Assembly (NCBI RefSeq): GCF_009498525.1
Contig: NZ_QSNT01000004.1
Location: forward strand, 314,932 to 378,931
Length of the DNA stretch: 64,000 nucleotides
Direction of reading: 5' to 3'
DNA from: Rhizobium sp. ICMP 5592
GTDB taxonomy: Bacteria; Pseudomonadota; Alphaproteobacteria; Rhizobiales; Rhizobiaceae
This document shows, in pieces, positions 1 to 8,940 of the stretch (positions are counted from its first letter, which is position 1; every line of letters begins with the position of its first letter). The translations under genes were made by a program, and so were the position numbers. The notes beneath the pieces were generated by a model that was not told the DNA's origin, searched no databases, and saw only the letters and a program-made list of their open reading frames with translations.

Positions 1-1032
1 GTTCCGGACAATCGCAAGCCAGGTTCTCCAGCCATTGTAGCTGGCCTCTTCCGGCAGGTCCGGCACAGGACCGTCGAGAGGATAGACGGACAGATCCGTA
101 CCGGCCCAGCTCGACAAGAGATCGACAGCGACCTCGTCAAGCATCAGTGACTCCAAATATGCCTGCTTTTCCTGCGCCTCGGAGGTCGATGAAGCCACGA
201 TCGGCAGGATGCCCGGCAGAAGCTTGAGGCTTTCGGCTTTGCGTCCGTATTTTGCCAGCCGATCATTGATGTCGGCGCGATAGGCAAGCCCTTCCTGCTC
301 GTTGCGAACGACGGCGAAATGCAAATCTGCCTGCGCGGCGGCGAGTTCCTTGCCGGCATCCGATGAGCCGGCTTGGACAATCACCGGATGCCCCTGCGGC
401 GGCCGCGGCACGTTAAGGGGACCTTTGACCTTGAAGTGCTTTCCATGATGGTTAAGGGCGTGCACCTGGTCGCGATTGGCGAAGACGCCCGCGCTCTTGT
501 CGATCAGCAGCGCTCCATCTTCCCAGCTGTCCCATAGAGCCTTTACAATGTCGAGAAATTCGTTGGCGCGCTCATAACGTGTCGCGTGATCGATGTTTGA
601 ATCGCGCCCGAAATTGACGGCCTCTTCCTCGAGTGCCGACGTCACCACATTCCAGCCCACGCGTCCCTTGCTGATGTGGTCGATCGAGGCAAACATTCTG
701 GCTGTGTTGAAAGGCTCTGTGTAGGAGGTCGACGCGGTGACCAGGAACCCAATATCCTTGACGACAGCGGACAGGGCGGAAACGAGCGAGAGAGGCTCCA
801 GCCGGGGATTGGCATAATGGGTCAACCCGCTTCCGTAGGTGTCCCAGACGCCGAGATGGTCTGCGATAAAGATTGCGTCCAGCTTGGCGCTTTCGGCAAT
901 GCTGGCGAGCCGGCGGTAGTAGTCGAGATCGAGAAATTCGTGACGAGGCGCGCGCGGGTGCCGCCATGACAGGCGGTGGTCTCCCTGCGGATTGAAGAAG
1001 AAACCAGCCAGGATCATGCTTTGGCGCGACAT
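1..1032 (-). CDS. LLM-class flavin-dependent monooxygenase, NtaA/SnaA-like (C-terminus cut by window edge)
   Basis: The open frame runs off the left edge, so about 344 residues of a family that is usually around 440-450 long are visible. The start at 1032 reads MSRQSMILAGFFFNPQGDHR, then follows the NtaA/SnaA/DszA pattern: a WRHP segment, DAIFIADHLG near residue 55, TASTSYTEPFN, a SKGRVGWNVVTS block and NHHGKHFKVKGPLN. Such enzymes use FMNH2 from a separate reductase to oxidise or desulfurise organic substrates in the cytoplasm; the substrate cannot be told here. GGAG six bases upstream supports this start over an ATG twelve bases earlier. It diverges from the LysR gene across about 150 bases, the usual arrangement for a LysR target. 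Confidence 0.85.
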   Translation of the reverse strand, partial: MSRQSMILAGFFFNPQGDHRLSWRHPRAPRHEFLDLDYYRRLASIAESAKLDAIFIADHLGVWDTYGSGLTHYANPRLEPLSLVSALSAVVKDIGFLVTASTSYTEPFNTARMFASIDHISKGRVGWNVVTSALEEEAVNFGRDSNIDHATRYERANEFLDIVKALWDSWEDGALLIDKSAGVFANRDQVHALNHHGKHFKVKGPLNVPRPPQGHPVIVQAGSSDAGKELAAAQADLHFAVVRNEQEGLAYRADINDRLAKYGRKAESLKLLPGILPIVASSTSEAQEKQAYLESLMLDEVAVDLLSSWAGTDLSVYPLDGPVPDLPEEASYNGWRTWLAIVRN

Positions 1033-1122
1033 TCCGCACTCCATTTCGGGGTTCAGGATCGTAAGACAATGTAGCGTCTGCTTCCCAGCATGCGCTTCGT
1101 GCGAACAATTTAGGCAAGTTTA

Positions 1123-1156
1123 CATTCCGGTAAAAACGATTATTTCTTCCGGAATG
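1123..1156. promoter_or_regulatory. Inverted repeat, likely LysR operator
   Basis: A perfect 8-bp inverted repeat, CATTCCGG at 1123-1130 and CCGGAATG at 1149-1156, lies in the divergent spacer between the monooxygenase and the LysR gene, about 30 bases before the LysR start. The 18-base AT-rich centre and the position fit an operator for the adjacent LysR protein. The assignment to that protein is inference. Confidence 0.55.
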
Positions 1157-1184
1157 AAAAGTTCAGCTTAACTATGGTGCCTGC

Positions 1185-2114
1185 ATGACTGGTGTTCCAT
1201 CCCTTCGAGGTCTGCAGGCGTTCGAGGCTGCGGCGCGGTCCGGAAGTTTTGTCGCCGCCTCTGAAGAACTCGGGATTTCGGCGGCCGCCGTCAGTCAGCT
1301 CATTCGCGCCCTCGAAGAGCAGGCCGGACGCAAACTGTTTCACCGCGCCAACAGGCGTGTCGTGTTGACGGAAGCAGGAATGGACGTGTTCCCGCAACTT
1401 CTCAACGCCTTCGCGGACCTGCGCAGCGTTGCGCGTGAACTTGACGGGGGCGAGCGCCGGTCGTCGCTGGTGATATCGGTAGCGCCGTCGGTGGCGATGG
1501 GGTGGCTCTCTGCGCGCCTGCCGGACTTCCTTCGCTTACACGGCGCGGTCGATATTTCCCTGCGAGGGGAAGATGACCCTGTGCCATTTGAACGTGAGCG
1601 GATCGATTTCCGTCTCTCCTATGGGCGCTCGCATTACCCGCAGCATCACGTTGAAGACCTTGCCATCGACGCCGTTTATCCGGTCTGTTCGCCCGCATTC
1701 CTGGAAAAATATGGCAGGTCGCTCTCCGCCGAGAGCATGCTGGGTGCCGCTTTGATCCACACGGATTGGGGGCCATCCGGCGCATCGTTCCCGTCGTGGC
1801 GAACATGGTTTGAAAAAGCCGGCTTGACGCCGGACCGCCAGATCCAACGCGGTATCACAGCGAACTCATCCATGGCGGCGATCGATTTCGCTTGTGGCGG
1901 TCTGGGTATCGCGCTTGGTCAAGGACTATTCTGCGCCGATCTGATCGAGTCGGGCCGTCTGGTTGTCGCTACGAAACAGAGACTCCTGCTCGCAAATCCA
2001 TATTGCATCAACCTACCTCAACGCAGCGCAAACCGCCCCTTGGTGAGGTCGTTCAAAACCTGGTTTGCGGCAGAGTGCGTGCGGTGCGTTGAATCGCCCG
2101 CACTTGTCACATGA
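1185..2114 (+). CDS. LysR family transcriptional regulator, GcvA-like
   Basis: This 309-residue protein has the LysR layout: an N-terminal winged helix-turn-helix (PSLRGLQAFEAAARSGSFVAAS to about residue 65, with the typical ISAAAVSQLIRALEEQ recognition helix) and a C-terminal periplasmic-binding-like effector domain from about residue 90. The opening and the HVEDLAIDAVYPVCSPAFLEKYG block place it in the GcvA-type subgroup. It most likely senses a metabolite linked to the divergent flavin monooxygenase and controls that gene and itself from the shared spacer. The effector is unknown. Confidence 0.9.
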   Translation: MTGVPSLRGLQAFEAAARSGSFVAASEELGISAAAVSQLIRALEEQAGRKLFHRANRRVVLTEAGMDVFPQLLNAFADLRSVARELDGGERRSSLVISVAPSVAMGWLSARLPDFLRLHGAVDISLRGEDDPVPFERERIDFRLSYGRSHYPQHHVEDLAIDAVYPVCSPAFLEKYGRSLSAESMLGAALIHTDWGPSGASFPSWRTWFEKAGLTPDRQIQRGITANSSMAAIDFACGGLGIALGQGLFCADLIESGRLVVATKQRLLLANPYCINLPQRSANRPLVRSFKTWFAAECVRCVESPALVT

Positions 2115-2576
2115 CCTGATGCATCGATAAAGACGTGCATCATAGATGGATCGCCGACAAGGCGATCGAGCAACGCCACGGCCAGCGACCAAACCCATCG
2201 CCGCCTTGGAATGCCATGGCTCTATCGCACAACTTGAAGGCAAGTTTTTTCTATCGCCCCGGAAAATTCGATGGCTTTCGACCACTTCGCCCATGAATCC
2301 ATGATGTAACCTCCCAATAATATCATAGTTTTACTCATCTTCCGGAAGCGGAACCACGCACTCTCTTTCAGGTAGTTTCATACGATCGCGATTTGACCAG
2401 CCACCTGCGGAGAACAGAACCATCTAAAATGCTGCAGCTTGGTTTCTCCAAGCGTATTCGTCCTAAACGGCGTCATATCGAGGTCCCCCGGATTGACGCG
2501 ATGCCTGGAACGGCAGCGCTCATCGAAGAACGACTTTTTTCACCCCAATGACTATTAACAAAACGGAGTAGTTCAC
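2115..2576. other. Intergenic stretch, no gene seen
   Basis: Apart from the terminator-like hairpin, no convincing gene, RNA or repeat was seen between the LysR gene and the binding-protein gene. The last 60 bases are AT-rich and end in ACGGAG about nine bases before the GTG start of the next gene, so they probably hold its promoter and ribosome-binding site. Confidence 0.5.
2231..2250 (+). terminator. Rho-independent terminator after the LysR gene
   Basis: AACTTG-AAGG-CAAGTT forms a six-pair stem with a four-base loop and runs straight into a T tract. It lies about 115 bases downstream of the LysR stop and reads in the same direction. Confidence 0.55.
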
Positions 2577-3491
2577 GTGGCATTGAAGATCATCACCGCC
2601 GTTGGCGCATTCGCGCTTTTGACCCTTTCAGCCGCGGCGGTATTCGCAGCAAGCGATCCACTGTCAGCCGCCCCCACTGTCCGAAGCGACACCAAGACAA
2701 TCGTCGTCGGTTCCGCGGATTTTCCTGAAAGCCAGCTATTAGCGACGATCTACGCCAAGGCGCTGGCTGCCAAGGGTATTCCAGTGGAGACGAAGCTGAA
2801 TATCGGCAGTCGCGAGGTATATATTCCGGCGCTGCTCGACGGATCGATCGATCTTCTGCCAGAATATGCAGGCGCGACATTGAATTATCTCGATAAGAAC
2901 GCCACCGCCCACTCGCCGAGTGATGTCGCCACGGCACTCAAGGCGGCCCTGCCGAAGGGAATATCACTGCTGACGCCTTCCGCAGCGCAGGATTCCGACA
3001 GCATTGCCGTGACGCGTAAAACAGCCGAGAAATACAAGCTGAAGACGATCGCTGACCTCACGACAGTCGCCTCGCAGCTCGTGCTTGGCGGTCCGCCGGA
3101 ATGGAAGACGCGCAAGGAAGGCCAGATCGGTCTGAAAGATCTCTACGGCATAGAGTTCAAGTCGTTGAGAGCACTCGATGTGGGTGGCCCTTTGACACTT
3201 TCGGCACTCGTCAACGATCAGGTACAGGTTGCAAATCTATTTTCGACTGACCCGGCTATCGCCGAGAATGACCTCGTCGTGCTGGAAGACGTCAAAAATC
3301 TCTTCTCTGCTCAGAACATCGTTCCGGTGATCGCCACGTCCAAAGTCAGCGACGTCGTAACCAAAACGCTCGATGCTGTCTCTGCCGCTCTGACGACCAC
3401 GGATCTCGTTATCATGAATGGCCGTCTGGCCAACCATGACAGCTTCGATGTCGTGGCCGGCGATTGGCTTGCGAAACACAAGCTGGACTAA
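2577..3491 (+). CDS. Glycine betaine/choline-type ABC transporter substrate-binding protein (OsmF/ProX-like)
   Basis: This 304-residue protein starts at a GTG with ACGGAG upstream. It begins with a classical signal peptide (hydrophobic ITAVGAFALLTLSAAAVFA, cleavage near residue 24). The mature part follows the OpuAC/quaternary-amine family: TIVVGSADFPESQLLATIYAKAL, then EVYIPALLDGSIDLLPEYAGATLNYL and late NIVPVIATSKVSD. It should bind a compatible solute in the periplasm. No cognate ATPase or permease lies beside it, so it must work with transporter parts encoded elsewhere or act as an orphan receptor. Confidence 0.85.
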   Translation: MALKIITAVGAFALLTLSAAAVFAASDPLSAAPTVRSDTKTIVVGSADFPESQLLATIYAKALAAKGIPVETKLNIGSREVYIPALLDGSIDLLPEYAGATLNYLDKNATAHSPSDVATALKAALPKGISLLTPSAAQDSDSIAVTRKTAEKYKLKTIADLTTVASQLVLGGPPEWKTRKEGQIGLKDLYGIEFKSLRALDVGGPLTLSALVNDQVQVANLFSTDPAIAENDLVVLEDVKNLFSAQNIVPVIATSKVSDVVTKTLDAVSAALTTTDLVIMNGRLANHDSFDVVAGDWLAKHKLD

Positions 3492-3593
3492 TTGCAGCCA
3501 GGTGGGGCGCAGCATTCGGCGCGCCCCACGCCTCTGCGGCGAAAAGCGGATCAGTTGAGAGTGACATGGCCGTCATTCCAGCGGATACCGTAC

Positions 3594-5936
3594 CTAAACG
3601 TCGTTCAACCCTTCAAAGATCTCAGCGATATCCGCCTCGCGAACACTATCACCAACGTACCAGCTCAACGTGTCGTAAAAGCCAAGGAAGGAGCCCTTGG
3701 TCTTCGCGAGAAGTGCCATGGCTTCCGCGCCAGTGATCGACAGCTTGGCGACAAAGAAGGTGACGAGAGCAGCCTCGGCCTTTGGATGGGCAAACACCAA
3801 CGCCGTCGGTGAATTGGGCAAAAGCACAGGCAACGCCGGACGCTCCATCCGGCACGGTAAAGTGACCTCCAGACGGATGTCCCGTGACGATGCTCCCGCT
3901 TCTATGACGAAAGCCTCCGCATCCAGCACCCAGGCGGAACGGACGGCGTCGAAATATTGGAAGTCGCGCTCAACAAGCGCAAGCGTCGCCGTCTTCGCCT
4001 CACCGGGCTCCAGATGCAGTTTGACGAAGGCTTTGAGTTCACGGATCGGCCGTTTCAAGCCGGGCTTGACCGGACGGACGTAGAGTTGAACGATTTCCTT
4101 GCCCGCGACCGATCCGGTGTTGCGGATGGTGACGCTCGCGGTACAAGCCATGCCTGGCACGATCTCCTGTACATTGATCGCGAGATCCTCATAGCTGAAT
4201 GTCGTGTAGCTGAGGCCATGCCCGAACGGGAATGCCGGGGCAATGGCCTTGAGATCGTAGAACCGGTATCCGACGAAAATGCTTTCGCTGTAGAGATGGC
4301 GCCCCTGCTCGCCGGGATAGCTGTGCCAGCCAGGAATATCCCGCATCCGCGCGGGCATGCTGGCAGACAGCTTGCCGCATGGGTTCTGCTCGCCAAACAG
4401 AATGCGGGCAATCGCTTCGCCACCGCCCTGCCCGGCATAAAAGCCGGCCAGCACCGCATCGACCTCGCCGAGCCAGGGCATTTCGACGGCATCCGGCATG
4501 GAGAGTACAACGACAACCTTACGACCGGCCGCAGCCAGCGCATGGATGAGGGCGTCGTGGCTGGCGGCCAGTCTTAGCGTGTCGCGATCGTTGCCCTCGC
4601 CATGTCGGCTCTTCTCGTTTTCCGCAAACACCACCGTCGCATCCGCTTTCGATGCCGCCTCGACAATCACGCTGATCGACGCCGCGATCTCGGCGTTGGC
4701 GGTAGATGCAAATGGCAGGTGCTGTACGTCGAGGCCCACCCCTGTTCGTGCGGCAATCTGGACGAAAGGACTGTCGACGCGATAGGGGTTGGTCGTGGCA
4801 GAACCGGAGCCCTGGATAACCGGCAGAACGGCACCATCGCCCACGACAAGAAGCCGCCCCAGGCTTTTTGGGTCGATCGGCAGCGTTTTGCCTTCGTTGC
4901 GCAACAGCACCATCGATTCCCCTGCAATTAGTCGTGACAGGGCATGGTGCTCCTCCAGATCGATGGCGGTGTGAAGCCGCTCATGCGCGTTGCATTTGCA
5001 CACGAGCTCCAGCACCTTCGCGCAGGCTGCGTCAACCGCCTCCGGGGCGACATCGCCGGCCTCGATCGCGGCGTGGAGCCGCCTCTTGCGCGGTTGGCTC
5101 TCCGGCATATCGAGATCCGTTCCGGCAAGAAGTGCCGCGCCACGGTCTTTGATCGCGTGCCAGTCCGACACGACCAGTCCGCCATAATCCCATTCTTCGT
5201 GCAAAACAGTGGTGAGGAGCCACCGGTTTTCAGCAGCCTGGACACCGTTCAGCAGGTTGTAGGAACTCATGACGGTCCAGGGCGCGCTCTTTTCTATCGC
5301 GCGCTCGAAGCCAGCCAGATAGATTTCGCGGAGCGCCCTTTCATCGACATCGGAGCTGGTCGTGGTCCGCTCCATCTCGGAATTGTTGCAGGCAAAATGC
5401 TTCAGTGAGGCACCAACGCCATTGTCCTGTAGACCCGAGATAACAGCGGCCGCCAGATCGCCGCTGATCACGGGGTCCTCGGAAAAATATTCGTAAGCGC
5501 GGCCGGCCAGCGGGGTACGCCTGATGTTGATGCCGGGGCCTAGCAGCAGATGAACGCCGAAATTCCTGCATTCCGCGGCCAACGCCGCCCCCATGCGATA
5601 GGCAAGATCGACGTCCCAGGAGCAGCCGAGCAGGTTGCCGTTTGGAAAGCACGTCGCAGCTCGGGTTGTGCCGAACATGCCGCCCGATGCGTCAGCCTGT
5701 TGCTCGACGAGCTGCAGGAATGCCTGCAGGCTGTCCTCGTCGCTATCGCCGGCGTCGATCTGTGTGGTCGAGTAGCGAACGCCATAGGCGCCATCGGTCA
5801 TGACGATCGACGGAATCCCGAGTCTTTCAATCGCCGCAGTTTTCCAAAGGCCGCGTCCGCTGAGAAGATTGACCTTTTCGTCAACCGTCATTCGGCCGAT
5901 GAGCGACTTGATTTTGTCTTCGCTGGGCTGAAACAT
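3594..5936 (-). CDS. Glycoside hydrolase family 3 beta-glucosidase
   Basis: The 780-residue protein has the standard GH3 order: an N-terminal TIM-barrel domain, a GH3 C-terminal alpha/beta domain from about residue 350, and a fibronectin-III-like domain (TASVTIRNTGSVAGKEIVQL) near 600-680. The nucleophile aspartate is D258 in VVSDWHAIKD, and the substrate-binding KHFACN (K179-H180) is present. No signal peptide is visible, so it probably cleaves imported beta-linked oligosaccharides in the cytoplasm. The fibronectin-like domain is followed by roughly 70 further residues. It is co-directional with the MarR gene 39 bases upstream. Confidence 0.93.
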   Translation of the reverse strand: MFQPSEDKIKSLIGRMTVDEKVNLLSGRGLWKTAAIERLGIPSIVMTDGAYGVRYSTTQIDAGDSDEDSLQAFLQLVEQQADASGGMFGTTRAATCFPNGNLLGCSWDVDLAYRMGAALAAECRNFGVHLLLGPGINIRRTPLAGRAYEYFSEDPVISGDLAAAVISGLQDNGVGASLKHFACNNSEMERTTTSSDVDERALREIYLAGFERAIEKSAPWTVMSSYNLLNGVQAAENRWLLTTVLHEEWDYGGLVVSDWHAIKDRGAALLAGTDLDMPESQPRKRRLHAAIEAGDVAPEAVDAACAKVLELVCKCNAHERLHTAIDLEEHHALSRLIAGESMVLLRNEGKTLPIDPKSLGRLLVVGDGAVLPVIQGSGSATTNPYRVDSPFVQIAARTGVGLDVQHLPFASTANAEIAASISVIVEAASKADATVVFAENEKSRHGEGNDRDTLRLAASHDALIHALAAAGRKVVVVLSMPDAVEMPWLGEVDAVLAGFYAGQGGGEAIARILFGEQNPCGKLSASMPARMRDIPGWHSYPGEQGRHLYSESIFVGYRFYDLKAIAPAFPFGHGLSYTTFSYEDLAINVQEIVPGMACTASVTIRNTGSVAGKEIVQLYVRPVKPGLKRPIRELKAFVKLHLEPGEAKTATLALVERDFQYFDAVRSAWVLDAEAFVIEAGASSRDIRLEVTLPCRMERPALPVLLPNSPTALVFAHPKAEAALVTFFVAKLSITGAEAMALLAKTKGSFLGFYDTLSWYVGDSVREADIAEIFEGLNDV

Positions 5937-5975
5937 GAATAGTCTTTCGGGTTCTAAGCTGCAGCCGAAGGCCGC

Positions 5976-6476
5976 TCAGCAGATCTTCTGAAGCAATTCC
6001 ATCAGCATCATCCGCTCTGCAAGCGTCAGGGTGCTCATCGTTTCCTGCGAAATCTCAAGCGCGATCGACAAATTACGCACCACCGTCGCCTCGCCTTCGG
6101 CCGTCAGCCGCAAGACCAGGCGACGCGCATCGGCCGCATCCGGCGCCGTGTGAACAAGCCCGCGCTTGACGAGGCGATCGACGACACCCTTGATGGTCGC
6201 CATATCCATCGCCGTCTCGCGGCCAAGATTGCCCTGCGAACAGGGCTGAAGATCCTTGAGCTTGACCAGCGCTGCCCATTGAGTGGTGGTCAGTTTCTCC
6301 GCCATCAGGTTTGCGAAGATGGCCACATGGCGCTGGTTGGCCTGGCGCAGGTAAAACCCGATCTGCTCGTCAAGAGCGTATTCGAGTTGCTGGCCTTTCT
6401 CATGGGCCGTCGATGAAGATGCAGCTGTCGGCAAACCGGCTTTGTCTTTGAACGGAACGTCCATCGGATCTCTCAA
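5976..6476 (-). CDS. MarR family transcriptional regulator
   Basis: This 166-residue protein carries the MarR winged helix: LTTTQWAALVKLKDL, then AMDMATIKGVVDRLVKRGLVHTAPDAADARRLVLRLTAEG, the recognition helix and beta-wing. The first 30 residues are extra. It lies between the isochorismatase gene (39 bases upstream) and the beta-glucosidase on the same strand and could regulate either. Related MarR proteins next to hydroxylated-aromatic genes sense phenolic ligands, but no ligand can be read here. Confidence 0.9.
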   Translation of the reverse strand: MRDPMDVPFKDKAGLPTAASSSTAHEKGQQLEYALDEQIGFYLRQANQRHVAIFANLMAEKLTTTQWAALVKLKDLQPCSQGNLGRETAMDMATIKGVVDRLVKRGLVHTAPDAADARRLVLRLTAEGEATVVRNLSIALEISQETMSTLTLAERMMLMELLQKIC

Positions 6477-6515
6477 ATTTCGCTGTTCGGCTCTCCGAGC
6501 AGCACGGCCGCAAAT

Positions 6516-7112
6516 TTATGATCGCCATAGGTTGAGGATGGCTTCGGTCGACAAGATTTCAATCTGCTCGGAAAGCCTTGGCGCCAAAATTTCCAGAATG
6601 ACCGAATGCGCGGTCTTGTCGCCGCTTGCCAATGCGTCTTCTGCGAGAATGACGCGATAGCCGGCATCGACGGCATCGAGAACGCTTGCGTAGACGCAGA
6701 CGTCAGTCTCGACGCCCGAAAAGATCAGCGTGTCGATCCCTGCCGCTTGCAATCGCTCCGCAAAACCTGGCGCTCCGAAAACCGAATAGGTCGCCTTGTC
6801 GATGATCGAGCCTGGGCCGGCGATCGCCGCAAGCTCCGCGACGAGGTCGAGCATCGCAACGTCCAGCTCGTCAACGGTCACAGCCGCCCAGCGGCGATAG
6901 TAATTCTTCCACCGGCCCTTGGCGCTCTCTGCATTTTGCGGAACGATAAAGCGGGCAAAGATCGTACCGGATGGTCTCGCTTTGCAGAGCGCCAGTACGT
7001 TCGGAAGTATCTCCGCAAGTGCCGGCGTGCGCCACGCCGTTTTCTCGGCAAAGAGGCGCTGCATGTCGATCACGACATGCAGCGTGTTGTTCGAGAAGGG
7101 CGCCGCTGCCAT
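6516..7112 (-). CDS. Isochorismatase-like cysteine hydrolase
   Basis: From ATG 7112 the protein is 198 residues. It has the three family landmarks: the catalytic aspartate in HVVIDMQRLF, a mid-protein lysine region (DKATYSVFGAPGF), and the nucleophile cysteine in FSGVETDVCVYAS. An upstream ATG at 7151 would lie inside the preceding ATPase gene. The chosen start sits directly behind the ATPase stop codon, which points to translational coupling in the ABC operon. Family members hydrolyse N-carbamoyl compounds, nicotinamide or related amides. In this operon a nitrogenous substrate brought in by the transporter is the natural guess. Confidence 0.85.
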   Translation of the reverse strand: MAAAPFSNNTLHVVIDMQRLFAEKTAWRTPALAEILPNVLALCKARPSGTIFARFIVPQNAESAKGRWKNYYRRWAAVTVDELDVAMLDLVAELAAIAGPGSIIDKATYSVFGAPGFAERLQAAGIDTLIFSGVETDVCVYASVLDAVDAGYRVILAEDALASGDKTAHSVILEILAPRLSEQIEILSTEAILNLWRS

Positions 7113-7114
7113 GA

Positions 7115-8164
7115 TCAATTCGCCACCGGAACCGAATGTTCCGGAGACCAACTCAAGGTAACGATGTCGCCATCGCTCAAAACCTTACCGTCGCGGTTCT
7201 GCGCGAACAGCTTGAGCGGAAGGCCATCCGGGGTCTCCAGGAGGTAGGACAACACCGGCCCGGCATAGATGACAGTGGTGATGCGGGCCGTCAGGCGGTT
7301 GCCATCCGTCGGTCCTGACGCAATCGACATCTTTTCCGGGCGGATGGCCAGCGTGACCTTCGAGCCATTGGCGGGCAGTGTACCCGTGGTCCTGACGATC
7401 GCGCCATCGCTCAGGCGGACGGCGCCGTTATCGACCGTACCGCTGAGGAAGTTCGAATCGCCGAGGAATTCCGCCGCAAAACGCGTCAGCGGTCGCTCAT
7501 ACACCGTTTCCGGTTCGCCTATCTGGACGATACGGCCCTTGTCGAGGATGGCCACCTTGTCGGACAACGTCAGCGCCTCTTCCTGGTCATGGGTCACGAA
7601 AATCGTGGTCAGCCCGCTTTCGCGCTGGATGCGCAATAGTTCGATCTGCATCTCCTGACGGAGCCGGCGATCAAGCGCGGAAAGCGGCTCGTCAAGGAGT
7701 AACACGCTCGGTTTGATGACGATGGCGCGCGCCAGCGCCACGCGCTGCTGCTGGCCGCCGGAAAGCTGCTTCGGCGTGCGCTCGCCAAAGCCCGGAAGAC
7801 GCACCATCTCCAGCGCGCGGTCGACTTCCTTGCGGGCTGCCGCACCCTTGATGCCGCGCCGTTCCAGGCCGAACGCGACGTTCTGGGCGATCGTCATATG
7901 TGGAAACAACGCATAGGACTGGAACATCATGCCAATGTTGCGCCCCCAGACCGGAACGTTCGTCACATCGTTGTTGCCGATCGTCACCACGCCCTGATCC
8001 GGCTTGATGAAGCCGGCGATGATACGAAGAAGCGTGGTCTTGCCGGAACCAGACGGTCCGAGAAGGCTGGTAAAGGAGCCTTCCGGAAACTCGGCGGTGA
8101 TGTCGGCGAGGACGGGCGTGGCACCATAGGTCTTGGCGACGGAATCGACTTTAACGTTTGTCAC
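7115..8164 (-). CDS. Polyamine-type ABC transporter ATP-binding protein (PotA-like)
   Basis: The 349-residue ATPase has Walker A GPSGSGKTT (about residues 36-44), the signature LSGGQQQRVALARA, Walker B VLLLDEPLSALD and the switch histidine in TIFVTHDQEEAL. A C-terminal TOBE domain follows from about residue 270, as in PotA and related spermidine/putrescine or Fe(III) importers. It overlaps the end of the upstream permease gene by 14 bases. It energises uptake by the two permeases and binding protein encoded just upstream. Confidence 0.93.
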   Translation of the reverse strand: MTNVKVDSVAKTYGATPVLADITAEFPEGSFTSLLGPSGSGKTTLLRIIAGFIKPDQGVVTIGNNDVTNVPVWGRNIGMMFQSYALFPHMTIAQNVAFGLERRGIKGAAARKEVDRALEMVRLPGFGERTPKQLSGGQQQRVALARAIVIKPSVLLLDEPLSALDRRLRQEMQIELLRIQRESGLTTIFVTHDQEEALTLSDKVAILDKGRIVQIGEPETVYERPLTRFAAEFLGDSNFLSGTVDNGAVRLSDGAIVRTTGTLPANGSKVTLAIRPEKMSIASGPTDGNRLTARITTVIYAGPVLSYLLETPDGLPLKLFAQNRDGKVLSDGDIVTLSWSPEHSVPVAN

Positions 8165-8930
8165 GGGTGTCTCCGGGCTTGGCGAAGCGCGCGAAAATCA
8201 GGATGACCGTCATCGAGCCGAGCAGAAGCACGGTCGAGATTGCATTGATTTCGGGGGTGAAGCCCTTGCGGATCGAGGAGTAGATCTGGACCGGCAGAGT
8301 GGTGTAGCCGGGCGTTGCGAGAAAATAGGAAATCACGAACTGGTCGAGCGATACCGCGAAGGCGAACAGGGCGGCGCCCAGGATACTAGGATAGAGCAGC
8401 GGCAACGTAACCGAGAAGAAGGCATGCACCGGCGTAGAGCCAAGGCTCATCGCAGCTTCCTCAAGATCGGCACGAATAGTCCGGAAACCGGTGCCGACCA
8501 CCAGAACCACATAGGGGATGGCGAGTGCGACGTGTCCGATCAGCAGGGCATGCATGCCGCGTCCGATGCCGCTCCAGTAGAAGAAGATCAGCATCGCCGT
8601 GCCGGTGATCAGCCAGGGGATGGCGATTGGCGGCAGCAGCAACAGTTGCAGCAGGCTCTTGCCGCGGAATGTCCGACGCGACAGCGCCACCGAGGCCATG
8701 GTCCCGAGTGCCGTCGCCAGCACGGCCGTGATCGTGGCAATGATGATGCTGTTGAGGCCGGCAGTCAGAAGTACGGTGTTGCTCCACAATGCCTGATACC
8801 ACCGCAGCGAAAAGCTGAACGGCAGCTCGTAGAGCGGCGATGCGTTGAACCCCATCGCCATCATCACGAGAATGGGCGTGTAGAGGAAGATCAGGATAGC
8901 GACGAGATAGATACGTCCAAGCGGTTTCAT
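8151..8930 (-). CDS. ABC transporter permease, PotC-like
   Basis: From ATG 8930 (GGAGAGG upstream) the protein is 259 residues with about six membrane helices, starting MKPLGRIYLVAILIFLYTPILVMMA. The EAA loop that contacts the ATPase reads EEAAMSLGSTPVHAFFSVTLPLLYPSI. This matches the second permease (PotC/PotI) of polyamine importers. The frame could open further upstream but would then run into the preceding gene without a ribosome-binding site. Confidence 0.9.
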   Translation of the reverse strand: MKPLGRIYLVAILIFLYTPILVMMAMGFNASPLYELPFSFSLRWYQALWSNTVLLTAGLNSIIIATITAVLATALGTMASVALSRRTFRGKSLLQLLLLPPIAIPWLITGTAMLIFFYWSGIGRGMHALLIGHVALAIPYVVLVVGTGFRTIRADLEEAAMSLGSTPVHAFFSVTLPLLYPSILGAALFAFAVSLDQFVISYFLATPGYTTLPVQIYSSIRKGFTPEINAISTVLLLGSMTVILIFARFAKPGDTRDKR

Positions 8931-8940
8931 GATCCTCTCC

